From positions 1-64,000 of the forward strand of contig NZ_BBRB01000001.1 of assembly GCF_000975055.1 (NCBI RefSeq): 64,000 bases of DNA. The letters are read 5' to 3'. How positions within the stretch are numbered: the stretch's first letter is position 1; every line of letters begins with the position of its first letter. The notes below the pieces were generated by a model. That model searched no databases. It was not told where the DNA came from and saw nothing but the letters and a program-made list of their open reading frames with translations. Source of the DNA: Demequina sediminicola. GTDB lineage: Bacteria > Actinomycetota > Actinomycetes > Actinomycetales > Demequinaceae. This document shows positions 43,504-52,076 of the stretch, piece after piece. The translations under genes were made by a program, and so were the position numbers.

Positions 43504-43587
43504 AGCGCTGGCACTGCCCCGCGGCCCCAGGCCACGGAGGTGACGCGCCGCCAGCGCTCGCCCCAGGAATCAAAGAGATTCCCCCTG
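43503..43587 (+). promoter_or_regulatory. attenuator-like hairpins between leader peptide and cysK
   Basis: GAGCGCTGGC (43503-43512) pairs perfectly with GCCAGCGCTC (43550-43559), starting at the leader stop codon. A smaller hairpin GGAATC/GATTCC (43566-43571, 43577-43582) follows. Neither has a U-tract, so control could be Rho-dependent or act on cysK translation. A ribosome on the Cys codons at 43492-43497 would cover the left arm. Confidence 0.5.
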
Positions 43588-43651
43588 CGTTACCCCCGCT
43601 AGCCGCGCTCGTGCACGGGCGCATTCATCGAATCACAAGGAAGAGAACCCC

Positions 43652-44587
43652 ATGGCAAAGATCTATGAGGACGCCACGGCCCTCATCGGCAACACTCCCC
43701 TGGTCAAGATCAACGCGCTCGCTGAAGGCGCCGGCGCCACGGTGCTGGGCAAGCTCGAGTTCTACAACCCCGCTAACTCTGTGAAGGACCGCCTCGGTGT
43801 CGCGATCGTCGACGCAGCAGAGAAGGACGGCGCCCTCAAGGCTGGCGGAACCATCGTCGAGGCAACGTCCGGCAACACCGGCATCGCCCTCGCCATGGTT
43901 GGTGCAGCACGTGGCTACAACGTCGTGCTCGCTATGCCGGAAACGATGTCGAAGGAGCGCCGCGCCCTGCTGCGCGCCTTCGGTGCCGAACTGGTGCTGA
44001 CCCCCGGACCAGAGGGCATGAAGGGCGCAGTCGAGGCTGCCAACAAGATTGCAGAAGAGCGTCCCGGATCGGTGCTGGCTCGCCAGTTCGCCAACGAAGC
44101 GAACCCCGAGATTCACCGCCGCACCACCGCGGAAGAGATCTGGAACGACACTGACGGCGAAGTTGACATCGTCGTGGCCGGCATCGGCACCGGTGGAACC
44201 ATCACCGGCGTGGGCGAAGTCCTCAAGGAAAAGAAGCCCGGCGTTCAGATCGTTGCGGTCGAGCCCAAGGAATCGGCGATCCTCAACGGCGGTGAGGCAG
44301 GCCCGCACAAGATCCAGGGAATCGGCGCCAACTTTGTGCCTGAGGTTCTCAACACTGAGATCTACGACGAGGTCTTCGACGTCGACTCCGAGACTGCAAT
44401 CGCCACGGCTCGCGCTGCTGCCCGCAAGGAAGGTCTGCTTGTCGGAATCTCCTCCGGTGCCGCCCTGCACGCTGCTATCGAGATTGCCAAGCGCCCTGAA
44501 AACGCTGGCAAGACCATCGTGACGATCATTCCGTCCTTCGGCGAGCGTTACCTGTCATCGGTGCTGTACGCCGACCTGATGGACTAA
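43652..44587 (+). CDS. cysK: cysteine synthase A (O-acetylserine sulfhydrylase)
   Basis: This 311-residue PLP enzyme makes cysteine from O-acetylserine and sulfide. The Schiff-base lysine is Lys45 in NSVKDR; TSGNTG (72-77) binds the substrate carboxylate; GIGTGGT (about 174-180) binds PLP phosphate; ISSGAAL holds the Ser facing the pyridine nitrogen. AAGGAAGAG precedes the ATG. cysE starts 16 bases downstream, giving the two-step serine-to-cysteine operon, under apparent control of the cysteine-rich leader. Confidence 0.96.
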   Translation: MAKIYEDATALIGNTPLVKINALAEGAGATVLGKLEFYNPANSVKDRLGVAIVDAAEKDGALKAGGTIVEATSGNTGIALAMVGAARGYNVVLAMPETMSKERRALLRAFGAELVLTPGPEGMKGAVEAANKIAEERPGSVLARQFANEANPEIHRRTTAEEIWNDTDGEVDIVVAGIGTGGTITGVGEVLKEKKPGVQIVAVEPKESAILNGGEAGPHKIQGIGANFVPEVLNTEIYDEVFDVDSETAIATARAAARKEGLLVGISSGAALHAAIEIAKRPENAGKTIVTIIPSFGERYLSSVLYADLMD

Positions 44588-44603
44588 GGAGCTTCACCCA
44601 CAT

Positions 44604-45257
44604 ATGACTGACCGCATCGGATTCTGGGGCTTGGTCCTGGAGGACATTCGCACAGCGCACCGCCGCGACCCCGCAGCGCGTTCCACGCTGGTCATTGCGT
44701 TGTCCTACCAAGGCGTCCATGCCGTGTGGCATCACCGTGTCGCACACTGGCTGTGGAACCACGGGCTCAAGACCTATGGCCGATTGTGGTCGCAATATGC
44801 ACGCCGTCGCACCGGGATTGAGATTCATCCCGGTGCGACGCTTGGGCGTCGGGTCTTCATTGATCACGGAATGGGCGTCGTGATCGGCGAGACTGCCGTG
44901 GTCGGCAACGACGTCCTCTTGTTCCACGGAGTCACCCTCGGTGGAACCACGATGAGCCCTGGCAAGCGCCACCCCAGCATCGGCGATCGCGTTGTTGTGG
45001 GCGCCGGCGCCAAAGTCTTGGGACCCGTGCACATCGGTTGCGATGCCCGCATCGGCTCTAATGCGGTAGTCGTCAAGGACGTTCCCGATGGAGCTACGGC
45101 AGTGGGGATTCCTGCCAAGATCCGCAACCACCCCTCGGACCGCGAGGCCAGTACCGCTGCGTCCGCTGTCGACTCGGGCGACTCGCATCGGCACCCAGAT
45201 CCCGATGCGCCGCCGCAGAGTTTCGAGCAGCGCGAACCGGCGATGTACTACATCTAG
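44604..45257 (+). CDS. cysE: serine O-acetyltransferase
   Basis: The enzyme makes O-acetylserine from serine and acetyl-CoA for CysK. The 217-residue protein is the short type (EpsC-like). An N-terminal helical region includes [20 protein letters not shown], then comes a left-handed beta-helix of hexapeptides ([20 protein letters not shown] onward) with catalytic DHG and HPSIGD. The tail beyond the beta-helix is 30-40 residues, rich in Ser/Asp/Pro, and ends MYYI, comparable to the CysE C-terminal Ile that docks into CysK. AAGGAG lies 12 bases upstream. Confidence 0.93.
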   Translation: MTDRIGFWGLVLEDIRTAHRRDPAARSTLVIALSYQGVHAVWHHRVAHWLWNHGLKTYGRLWSQYARRRTGIEIHPGATLGRRVFIDHGMGVVIGETAVVGNDVLLFHGVTLGGTTMSPGKRHPSIGDRVVVGAGAKVLGPVHIGCDARIGSNAVVVKDVPDGATAVGIPAKIRNHPSDREASTAASAVDSGDSHRHPDPDAPPQSFEQREPAMYYI

Positions 45258-45374
45258 CGCAGAGCCTTCTGTCACCCCATACGCACGTCAGTTCGGTGGC
45301 GGGATGTGCGGCAAGACTGGACGCCGATGCGTGTTGCCATTGAGCCCGATTTACATTCACCAACGAGTGTAAAT

Positions 45375-45451
45375 TTGCCGCATTTCGACGCGCATATCAA
45401 CGTCCCTACCGTTGGTATCCTCACTGGTACAAGTGCGAATTGCCGCATTTC
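45375..45451. repeat. 12-bp direct repeats upstream of the small RNA
   Basis: TTGCCGCATTTC occurs at 45375-45386 and 45440-45451; similarity extends upstream (GAGTGTAAAT / AAGTGCGAAT). An imperfect inverted repeat ATTTACATTC/GAGTGTAAAT (45349-45374) overlaps the first. The gap 45258-45646 contains no protein gene; it holds these repeats and the candidate RNA. Confidence 0.55.
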
Positions 45452-45496
45452 TCGGACAACCTTGGTTCGAACACTCCCAAAACCTGTAACGACCGG

Positions 45497-45598
45497 CTAC
45501 AGTGACAAACAGAGCTTCCCCAAAGCTCGAAGGTGAGAGCGCCCCTCAGCCGCTCTCACCGCAAAAGGCCCCCGCCTCATGGCGGGGGCCTTTTGTCA
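45497..45598 (+). ncRNA. candidate small RNA resembling 6C RNA
   Basis: Three hairpins follow each other: GAGCTT-cccca-AAGCTC (45512-45528), GGTGAGAGCG/CGCTCTCACC (45532-45560) with loop cccctcagc, and an intrinsic terminator. C-rich loops in two consecutive hairpins are the hallmark of the actinobacterial 6C RNA, though these loops have four adjacent Cs rather than six. A promoter TTGGTT-17-TGTAAC (45462-45490) would start it near 45497. The roughly 100-base size fits. A covariance search is needed to name it. Confidence 0.5.
45562..45595 (+). terminator. intrinsic terminator of the small RNA
   Basis: CAAAAGGCCCCCGCC and GGCGGGGGCCTTTTG form a 15-bp stem with loop TCAT and TTTT in the descending arm. 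It may also serve the convergent dps gene. Confidence 0.85.
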
Positions 45599-45646
45599 TG
45601 TATGTGGTGCGCGAGCCGCGTGGTGACACGCCACTCTCGACGCGCA

Positions 45647-46126
45647 CTACGAGGCGAATGACCTCAGCATCCACGCCGTTTCCTCGTGGAATGCAAGACG
45701 CGCGTTATAGAGGTCAGCAGTGGCGCCATCTCCTGCCTCATCGGCAGCCTCAGACAGCGGGCGAATCAAGGAAGCAACCTTCTCGTGATCGCGCTGCAGA
45801 TTCTTCACCATGGTCATGGCGTCATCCGTCGGCTCGTGATCCTTGAGGTTGGTCAGTTCAAGCATCTCCGCCATTGAGCCCGGGGCCATCTCACCCAACG
45901 AACGCATACGCTCCGCGAGTTCGTCCACCGCAAGGAACAGCGCGTTGTACTGCTCCTCCAGCATCAGGTGAAGTGACCGGAAATGCGGCCCAGTGACATT
46001 CCAGTGATATCCGTGAGTTTTCACGTACAACGCAAAGGTGTCCGCAGTAGTGCGGGCGAGTCCTGCGTTAATTTCCTTCAAGTGCGCTTCGTCAATACCA
46101 AGGGCAGGGGTTGTTTCAGCAGTCAT
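45647..46126 (-). CDS. dps: Dps-family ferritin-like DNA-protection protein
   Basis: This 159-residue protein should form 12-mers that oxidise and store iron and protect DNA. The Dps signature YVKTHGYHWNVTGPHFRSLH and YNALFLAVDELAERMR supply the inter-subunit ferroxidase ligands. The N-terminal tail is short with a single Lys, so DNA binding through the tail is doubtful. ATG 46126 is used because AAGGAG lies eight bases upstream; the in-frame codon at 46144 lies within that site. Single gene, divergent from the CoA-binding protein gene. Confidence 0.88.
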   Translation of the reverse strand: MTAETTPALGIDEAHLKEINAGLARTTADTFALYVKTHGYHWNVTGPHFRSLHLMLEEQYNALFLAVDELAERMRSLGEMAPGSMAEMLELTNLKDHEPTDDAMTMVKNLQRDHEKVASLIRPLSEAADEAGDGATADLYNARLAFHEETAWMLRSFAS

Positions 46127-46247
46127 CAACTTCGCTCCTTCCAAGAAATGCGTACGAGATACACCAGGTGTAACGGCTCGATTACGGACGCTATTCCCTT
46201 AGCCAAAAAGTCGCTTCTGCACCATTTTTTGGAGTAGCGTCAACATC

Positions 46248-46757
46248 ATGGCGGACTTCACACCCATCGCGGCCACAGGTGACTCCGGCGAGGCATGCCC
46301 AGCGCCCACGCCCCAGCACATTCCAGACGACTCCACCCTGGCATCGGCCCTTGCCCAGGCCCAGACGGTTGCGGTCGTCGGCGCTTCTCCCAACGACCAG
46401 CGCACCTCCTACGCCATCGCCGTATGGCTCATGGACAACACGCCCTACCAAGTGTTCTTGGTCAACCCCATGGCAGTGGGCGAAGAAATCCGCGGGCACG
46501 GCTTCTACTCCTCCCTCGCAGACCTGCCGGTGACGCCGGATATTGTCGACGTCTTTCGTCGCAGTGAACACGTGCCTGAGGTTGCAGACGAAGCCGTTGA
46601 AGTTGGCGCGCGCATGCTGTGGATGCAACTTGGCGTCGTCAACGACGAAGCCGCCTCCACAGCACGCTCCGGCGGCCTCATGGTGGTGCAAAACCACTGC
46701 ATCAAGATTGAATACGCACGGCTCCGCGAGCAGATTGAGCACCCTGAGTCCCAGTAG
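46248..46757 (+). CDS. CoA-binding domain protein (YccU/CoA_binding_2)
   Basis: The 169-residue protein has a Rossmann-like CoA-binding fold: TVAVVGASPNDQRTSYAIA (about 39-57), VFLVNPMAVGEEIRGHGFY, IVDVFRRSEHVPEV and LWMQLGVVNDEAA. These four blocks are in the usual order for YccU-type proteins. Function is unproven; CoA sensing or detoxification is assumed. TAGCGT ends seven bases before the ATG and no ribosome site is present, so the gene is probably leaderless. Confidence 0.82.
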   Translation: MADFTPIAATGDSGEACPAPTPQHIPDDSTLASALAQAQTVAVVGASPNDQRTSYAIAVWLMDNTPYQVFLVNPMAVGEEIRGHGFYSSLADLPVTPDIVDVFRRSEHVPEVADEAVEVGARMLWMQLGVVNDEAASTARSGGLMVVQNHCIKIEYARLREQIEHPESQ

Positions 46758-46804
46758 CGCGTCAGCCCCCGCCGCTTGTCACCGCCGCGTGGCAATATTG
46801 ATCC

Positions 46805-48064
46805 ATGAGTACCCCCGACGGCTACCGCCGCACCTCTGTTGACCAGACGCGCTCGAAAGAGATGCTCCACGTTGACGCGTTTGCCTTTGCTTTCACCGTG
46901 CCGGAGAAGGACCAAGGCTTCATGGATAAAGTCGTGCCCTGGCGTCGGGCACGAGCACTCGAGGTGGCCGATGCTTCACGCGGCACCGTAGGTACGCTCG
47001 CCGCCGTCCACGCAAGCTTTGAGTTCCACATGCGAGTCCCTGGGGGCGCGGAAGTGCCGACCGCCGGGCTCACGTGGGTAGGTGTCCATCCTGGCCACCG
47101 GCGTCGCGGATTGCTGCGCGACATGATCAATGACCACTTTGAACGCTCAATCGCGCGAGGCGAACACCTCTCCGCCCTCATCGCTGCGGAGACAGAGATC
47201 TACCAACGATTCGGCTACGGTCTCGCGACACACGACGTCCAAATGGAACTCGGCCGCGGCGTGGGGCTACGAGACTTCCCCGAGGCCGAGCAACTGCACG
47301 TCGAGCTCGAAACCGCGTCAATGGAACGCCATGGCGCAATTGTCAGCGACATCCAGTCACAGATGACACGCGCCGGAAGCTTCACCCGGATCACCGACAA
47401 CACGCTGCACGACCTCTTCATCGACTTGGAATCAGACCGTGATGGCGCGGAAGAACAACGCATTGCGATCATTCGAGACGGCGAACGCCCCGTCGCATGG
47501 GCACTGTTCCAACGCAAGCAAGAATGGGGCTCCGCCGGGGCCGATGGCAAAACCCGCGTGAGAATGTGGGGATCACTCACGGCCGCCGCCACCCAGCGCC
47601 TCATGACTGTCATGTGCGACTTTGACCTGATGACGTCGACGGCCGTCGGAGGTTTCGCTGGTGACGACCCTCTCATTCTGCGACTCAAAGATGTCCGGGG
47701 CGCCAAACTTGCCATCAAGGACAAGATCTGGCTCCGTGTCCTGAACGTTCCCGGCGCACTGCAAGCGCGCACGTACTCATCCGACACGACCGCAACCCTG
47801 GCGATCGCTGACACGCAGATCCCCGACAACGACGGCACGTGGCGCATCACGATCACCGACGGGCGCGCCACAGTGGAACGCACTGATGCGGCTCCCGACA
47901 TCTCCCTCAACGCTCAAGAGTTGGGTGCCGTCTACCTCGGCGGAACCACGCTCGCCCAACTCCACGCAGCAGCGTTGGTCACCGAGCATCGGCCCGGCGC
48001 CATGCGAGAACTCTCACGCGCGTTTGCTGGCGACACGATGCCCGCCGGAAACCTCTTCTTCTAA
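46805..48064 (+). CDS. Eis-family GNAT acetyltransferase, paralogue 1
   Basis: This 419-residue enzyme has the three-part Eis layout: N-terminal GNAT domain with acetyl-CoA loop VHPGHRRRGLLR (about 97-108), a second GNAT-like domain, and a C-terminal SCP2-like domain. EIYQRFGYG is the conserved strand-helix after the CoA site. The protein ends in Phe (NLFF), matching Eis, where the terminal carboxylate helps catalysis. Eis proteins acetylate aminoglycosides, cationic peptides or proteins. Substrate here is unknown. A close paralogue follows 64 bases downstream. Confidence 0.85.
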   Translation: MSTPDGYRRTSVDQTRSKEMLHVDAFAFAFTVPEKDQGFMDKVVPWRRARALEVADASRGTVGTLAAVHASFEFHMRVPGGAEVPTAGLTWVGVHPGHRRRGLLRDMINDHFERSIARGEHLSALIAAETEIYQRFGYGLATHDVQMELGRGVGLRDFPEAEQLHVELETASMERHGAIVSDIQSQMTRAGSFTRITDNTLHDLFIDLESDRDGAEEQRIAIIRDGERPVAWALFQRKQEWGSAGADGKTRVRMWGSLTAAATQRLMTVMCDFDLMTSTAVGGFAGDDPLILRLKDVRGAKLAIKDKIWLRVLNVPGALQARTYSSDTTATLAIADTQIPDNDGTWRITITDGRATVERTDAAPDISLNAQELGAVYLGGTTLAQLHAAALVTEHRPGAMRELSRAFAGDTMPAGNLFF

Positions 48065-48128
48065 ACGCACCGACCACAGAAAAGCCGCACGATTTCTTGA
48101 CCCATCCAATACCTGAAAGACTGGACGC

Positions 48129-49400
48129 ATGAAGAAGGCACAGGGTTACCAGTCCATCTCCGTTCCCGAGGACCGTCTCGACGACTTTTTTCAGGTAGTG
48201 CAATGGGCGTTCGTAGGTGAATGGCTCAAAGAAGACCGGCAAGATTACGTGGACGCACTCCCCACCGAGCGCGCACGTGCGCTCCAGGTCTCGGACGAGG
48301 TGCGAGGCGAGGTTGGCGAATTGGCCGCCGTGCACGCATCGTTCGGCACCGAGATGATCACCAACGGTGGACGCCGAGTCAAGACCGCAGGCCTCTCGTG
48401 GCTCGGGGTTCACCCCGCACACCGCCGCCGCGGACTCATGACGGCCATGATGCGCGACCACTTTGACCGTTGCATCGAGCGCGGCGAAGCCGTCAGCGCG
48501 CTGTACGCCATGGAAGCGGAGATCTACTCCCGGTTCGGGTATGGCATGGCATCGCAGACCGTCAAGGCATCTATCCCCCGCGGCTCCGCGATGTGGTCCG
48601 TCGACGGTGTCGATGACCTGTCCATCCGCCTCGAACGCGCCGACTTCGACAAGCACGATCAACTTGTCGCGGACCTCCAGGCCAAGCTCACCCGTCCGGC
48701 CACGATCATCAACCCCGAAGGCTCGGGACGCAATGCGCGCTTCACCGACCCCGTGGGAAATCGTCACGGCTACGAGAAGTGGCGTATTGCCATCGTTGAG
48801 GACCGCGGAGAGCCAGTGGCGTACGCATTCTTCCGACGCAAGCCTGACTCTGAACTCGGCATCCACGACGGCGTATGCCAGGTCCGTGAACACGGCGCCC
48901 TCTCTGCGGCGGCATCGCAGAAGCTGTGGCAGACACTGCTCGACTTCGACCTCGTGGGCACGACCCACACAGAGAACCTCGCGACCGACGATCCCCTGCT
49001 GCACCAACTCAAGGACGCACGCGGTGCGCGCTCCAAGATCGTCGACAACCTGTGGGTCCGCATCCTCGATGTGAAGACTGCACTGGAGTCACGCGAGTAC
49101 TACCACGACTGTGATGTCACCTTCTCGATCACCGATAAGCACGTTCCCGCTAACCAAGGCGTGTGGCGCATCGTGGTGAGCGGAGCCGATGCTGAAGTGA
49201 GCAAGGTCAGCGATGACGCGTCCTCGCAGGCGGACCTGTCGATGAACGCTCGTCATCTGTCCACCATTTACTTGGGCGGAACGTCGGTCGAGTCCTTGTC
49301 GGCAGCCGGTCAGGTGGCGGAGCACACTCCGGGCCAGGCGCGTGAACTTGCGGTGGCCATGCTGTCGCCGGTTGCGCCGCTCACTAACTGGGACTTCTAA
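48129..49400 (+). CDS. Eis-family GNAT acetyltransferase, paralogue 2
   Basis: The 423-residue protein is homologous to the previous gene over its full length: LSWLGVHPAHRRRGLMTAMM, AEIYSRFGYGMA and a C-terminal SCP2-like domain with NARHLSTIYLGGTSVESL. It again ends in Phe (NWDF). A short insert near GYEKWRIAIVED differs from paralogue 1. Divergence is substantial, so the duplication is old and substrates may differ. It is followed by the first perfect 58-bp palindrome. Confidence 0.85.
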   Translation: MKKAQGYQSISVPEDRLDDFFQVVQWAFVGEWLKEDRQDYVDALPTERARALQVSDEVRGEVGELAAVHASFGTEMITNGGRRVKTAGLSWLGVHPAHRRRGLMTAMMRDHFDRCIERGEAVSALYAMEAEIYSRFGYGMASQTVKASIPRGSAMWSVDGVDDLSIRLERADFDKHDQLVADLQAKLTRPATIINPEGSGRNARFTDPVGNRHGYEKWRIAIVEDRGEPVAYAFFRRKPDSELGIHDGVCQVREHGALSAAASQKLWQTLLDFDLVGTTHTENLATDDPLLHQLKDARGARSKIVDNLWVRILDVKTALESREYYHDCDVTFSITDKHVPANQGVWRIVVSGADAEVSKVSDDASSQADLSMNARHLSTIYLGGTSVESLSAAGQVAEHTPGQARELAVAMLSPVAPLTNWDF

Positions 49401-49417
49401 ACCCCACCCCTTCTCCG

Positions 49418-49475
49418 CCAAGTGGCTCCATTTCGCTGTTTTGAGGCCTCAAAACAGCGAAATGGAGCCACTTGG
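49418..49475. repeat. perfect 58-bp palindrome, copy 1
   Basis: The left half, CCAAGTGGCTCC-ATTTCGC-TGTTTTGAGG, is followed immediately by its exact reverse complement with no loop. The sequence is identical to 52978-53035. It lies between convergent genes (Eis paralogue 2 and rpiB) and so could end both messages. No U-tract follows. Confidence 0.95.
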
Positions 49476-49544
49476 TGTGGGGTGTGATGCCGCCACTCGG
49501 TGTGGGAGGATCCGCCAGTTCGCGTGGGGTGGCTTCGAGCGAGG

Positions 49545-49994
49545 TTAGCGGTTGGCCTCGTATGCCGACATCTCGTCAATACGGCGCTGGTGACGGGCGT
49601 CCCCACTGAACGCCTCGTTGATGAAGGCATCGGCAATAGCCGTCGCCTCGTCGAGTGAGTGCATCCGCGCGCCAAGCGAACCCACGTGGGCATCATTGTG
49701 TTGGCGAGCCAGTTGGGCCACTTCAACAGACCAGATCAGCGCCGCTCGAACACCCGTCACTCGGTTAGCAGCCAACTGCTCTCCGTTGCCCGAGCCGCCA
49801 ATCACAATGCCCAGCGAACCAGCATCGTCCCGCACACCCTCGGCGGCAGCGATGCAGAACGACGGGTAGTCATCGAGAGCGTCATACTCGTGAGCGCCAT
49901 GATCAATGACGGAGTGCCCAGCCTCCGAAAAGTGGGCCTTCAGGTGTTCCTTGAGCTCGAATCCGGCGTGGTCCGCGGCGATGTGGATGCGCAT
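49545..49994 (-). CDS. rpiB: ribose-5-phosphate isomerase B
   Basis: This 149-residue enzyme interconverts ribose 5-phosphate and ribulose 5-phosphate in the pentose phosphate pathway. The N-terminal MRIHIAADHAGFELKEHLK binds phosphate and contains the conserved Asp-His; GIVIGGSGNGEQLAANR is the active-site loop. Serine (GSGNG) replaces the Cys of E. coli RpiB, as is normal in actinobacteria. The ATG at 49994 is the family start; the longer frame to 50141 overlaps the divergent peptidase gene. Confidence 0.93.
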   Translation of the reverse strand: MRIHIAADHAGFELKEHLKAHFSEAGHSVIDHGAHEYDALDDYPSFCIAAAEGVRDDAGSLGIVIGGSGNGEQLAANRVTGVRAALIWSVEVAQLARQHNDAHVGSLGARMHSLDEATAIADAFINEAFSGDARHQRRIDEMSAYEANR

Positions 49995-50117
49995 AAGGCC
50001 ATCTTGCCAGCACACAGTGCGCACGCGCGACACGTACTCGCTTCCCACACCGCCTGGCCGTGAGCCGCCCATCCTCGCCGTGAGCGAAAACGCCCCTAGC
50101 CACCCACACCCGGGTCG

Positions 50118-50123
50118 TAGGGT
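50118..50123 (+). promoter_or_regulatory. -10 element TAGGGT of the leaderless M13 peptidase gene
   Basis: TAGGGT ends six bases before ATG 50130, with only GAGGAC between. GGTGAGGAC could be read as a ribosome site, so the leaderless reading is tentative. Confidence 0.35.
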
Positions 50124-50129
50124 GAGGAC

Positions 50130-52070
50130 ATGGCACTGCACTCAGGCATCGACAAGTCCAAGCTCTCTCCTACTGTTCGTCCCGGCGACGACTTCTTCCG
50201 CTACGTCAGCGGCCCTTGGGAAGACACACACGTCATCCCCGATGACCGTTCGGCGGACGGCAGCTTCTACACGCTTCGCGACGAAGCAGAAAAGCACACC
50301 CGCGTCATCATCGAAGCAGCCGCACCCGACACTCTGCTCGGCGCACTGTACGCGAGCTTCATGGACGTCGACCGCGTCAATGCGCTGGGTGCCACACCTC
50401 TGGACGCCGATTTTGCGGAACTCGACGCCGCAGCAGACCACGAGGCTCTGGCCGCCGCGACTGGTCGTCTGCAGCGCCAAGGCGTCGGCGGCCTCGTCGG
50501 CTACTACGTGTTTGCAGACAAAAACGCACCCGACAGCAACGTGGTCTATCTCAGCCAGTCCGGCATCGGCCTTCCCGACGAGGCGTACTACCGCGAAGAC
50601 GACTACGCGCCCGTCCGTGAGCAGTATGCGGCGCACATCGACCGCATGGCGGCGCTGACGGGACAGTCCTTTACCGGCTCGGAGATTCTTGCGCTCGAGA
50701 CCGCGATCGCTGAGCACCACTGGGACGTCGTGAAGTCCCGCGAAGCGGAGCTGACCCACAACCCGACGACGCTTGACCGTCTGGCCGATGACGCCGCTGG
50801 CTTTGCCTGGAAGGCGTGGGCGGACGCCATTCACCTTCCCGAGGCGGCACACGACCTGCTGATTGTCGGAGAGCCCAGCTACTTCGGGGCGCTTGGCGCT
50901 CTGTGGAAGAACACGGACCTGGAGCAGTGGAAGCGTTACTACGCGTGGCGCATCGTCTCGGCCCGTGCCCCGTACCTCACCGAGGAAATCTCCAAGGCCA
51001 ACTTCTCCTTCTACGGCACTGTGCTGTCAGGCGCCACCCAGCAGCGTGATCGCTGGAAGCGCGGCGTGGGCTTTGTTGAGGCCGTCGCTGGCGAACTCGT
51101 CGGCCAGGAGTACGTCAAGAAGCACTTCCCGCCCACTCACAAGGCAGACATGGATCGCCTCGTGGCGAATCTGATCGAGGCCTACCGTCAGTCCATCAAC
51201 GGCCTGCCATGGATGACACCGGCCACTCAGCAGCGCGCACTCGACAAGCTCGCGAACTTTACGCCCAAGATCGGCTACCCGGAGAAGTGGCGCGACTACA
51301 CCGGGCTGGAAGCAGCGGCCGATGACTTGGTGGGCAACGTGCGCGCCTCCAGTGTGTTCGATGAGGACTGGGAATGGTCCAAGATCGGCAAGCCCGTGGA
51401 CCACACCGAATGGCTGATGACGCCCCAGACAGTCAACGCCTACTACCTGCCTACGGCCAACGAGATTGTCTTCCCAGCAGCCATTTTGCAGCCCCCGTTC
51501 TTCCACCCCGAGTCCGATGACGCGATCAACTACGGTGGCATCGGCTCTGTGATCGGCCACGAGATCGGTCACGGATTCGATGACCAAGGCTCCAAGTACA
51601 ACGGCTCGGGCGCCTTGGAGAACTGGTGGACTGACGAGGACCGCGAGGCCTTCTCGGAGCGCACCTCTCGCCTCATCGACCAGTACAACAGCTACTCGCC
51701 TGCACAGTTTGGTGACGAGCCCGTGTACGTCAACGGTGCGCTCACCATCGGAGAGAACATCGGCGACCTCGCCGGAGTCGAGATTGCGCTCAAGGCCTAC
51801 GAGATTGCTCTTGGCCACCCCATTGAAGAAGCGCCTTCCGTGGACGGGTTCACTGCCACCCAGCGCTTCTTCATCGGCTACGCACTCACCGAGCAGATGA
51901 AGATCCGCAACGAGGCTCTTAAGACTCGCATGTCGATGGACCCGCACTCCCCCAGCGAGTTCCGCGTCAACGGCATCGTGCGCAACGTCGATGCCTGGTA
52001 CGAGGCATTCGGCATCAAGGAAGGCGACGAGCTGTACCTGGACCCCGCTGAACGCGTATCCATCTGGTAA
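50130..52070 (+). CDS. pepO: M13 family zinc metallopeptidase (PepO/neprilysin type)
   Basis: This 646-residue endopeptidase cleaves small peptides. Zinc motif HEIGH has His477, Glu478 and His481; the third ligand lies in GENIGDLAGVEIAL. NAYYLPTANEIVFPAAILQP precedes the motif as in all M13 enzymes, and the final residue is Trp in SIW, near the conserved C-terminal CxVW of neprilysins but without the Cys. No signal peptide is present, so it should act in the cytoplasm. The sugar acetyltransferase gene begins seven bases downstream. Confidence 0.93.
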   Translation: MALHSGIDKSKLSPTVRPGDDFFRYVSGPWEDTHVIPDDRSADGSFYTLRDEAEKHTRVIIEAAAPDTLLGALYASFMDVDRVNALGATPLDADFAELDAAADHEALAAATGRLQRQGVGGLVGYYVFADKNAPDSNVVYLSQSGIGLPDEAYYREDDYAPVREQYAAHIDRMAALTGQSFTGSEILALETAIAEHHWDVVKSREAELTHNPTTLDRLADDAAGFAWKAWADAIHLPEAAHDLLIVGEPSYFGALGALWKNTDLEQWKRYYAWRIVSARAPYLTEEISKANFSFYGTVLSGATQQRDRWKRGVGFVEAVAGELVGQEYVKKHFPPTHKADMDRLVANLIEAYRQSINGLPWMTPATQQRALDKLANFTPKIGYPEKWRDYTGLEAAADDLVGNVRASSVFDEDWEWSKIGKPVDHTEWLMTPQTVNAYYLPTANEIVFPAAILQPPFFHPESDDAINYGGIGSVIGHEIGHGFDDQGSKYNGSGALENWWTDEDREAFSERTSRLIDQYNSYSPAQFGDEPVYVNGALTIGENIGDLAGVEIALKAYEIALGHPIEEAPSVDGFTATQRFFIGYALTEQMKIRNEALKTRMSMDPHSPSEFRVNGIVRNVDAWYEAFGIKEGDELYLDPAERVSIW

Positions 52071-52076
52071 GCATCC

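Noticed and set aside
49342-49548. Short frames through the palindromes encoding WLHFAVLRPQNSEMEPLGV
   Set aside because: The shared peptide appears only because the 58-bp repeat is identical; there are no ribosome sites and the frames run into repeats.
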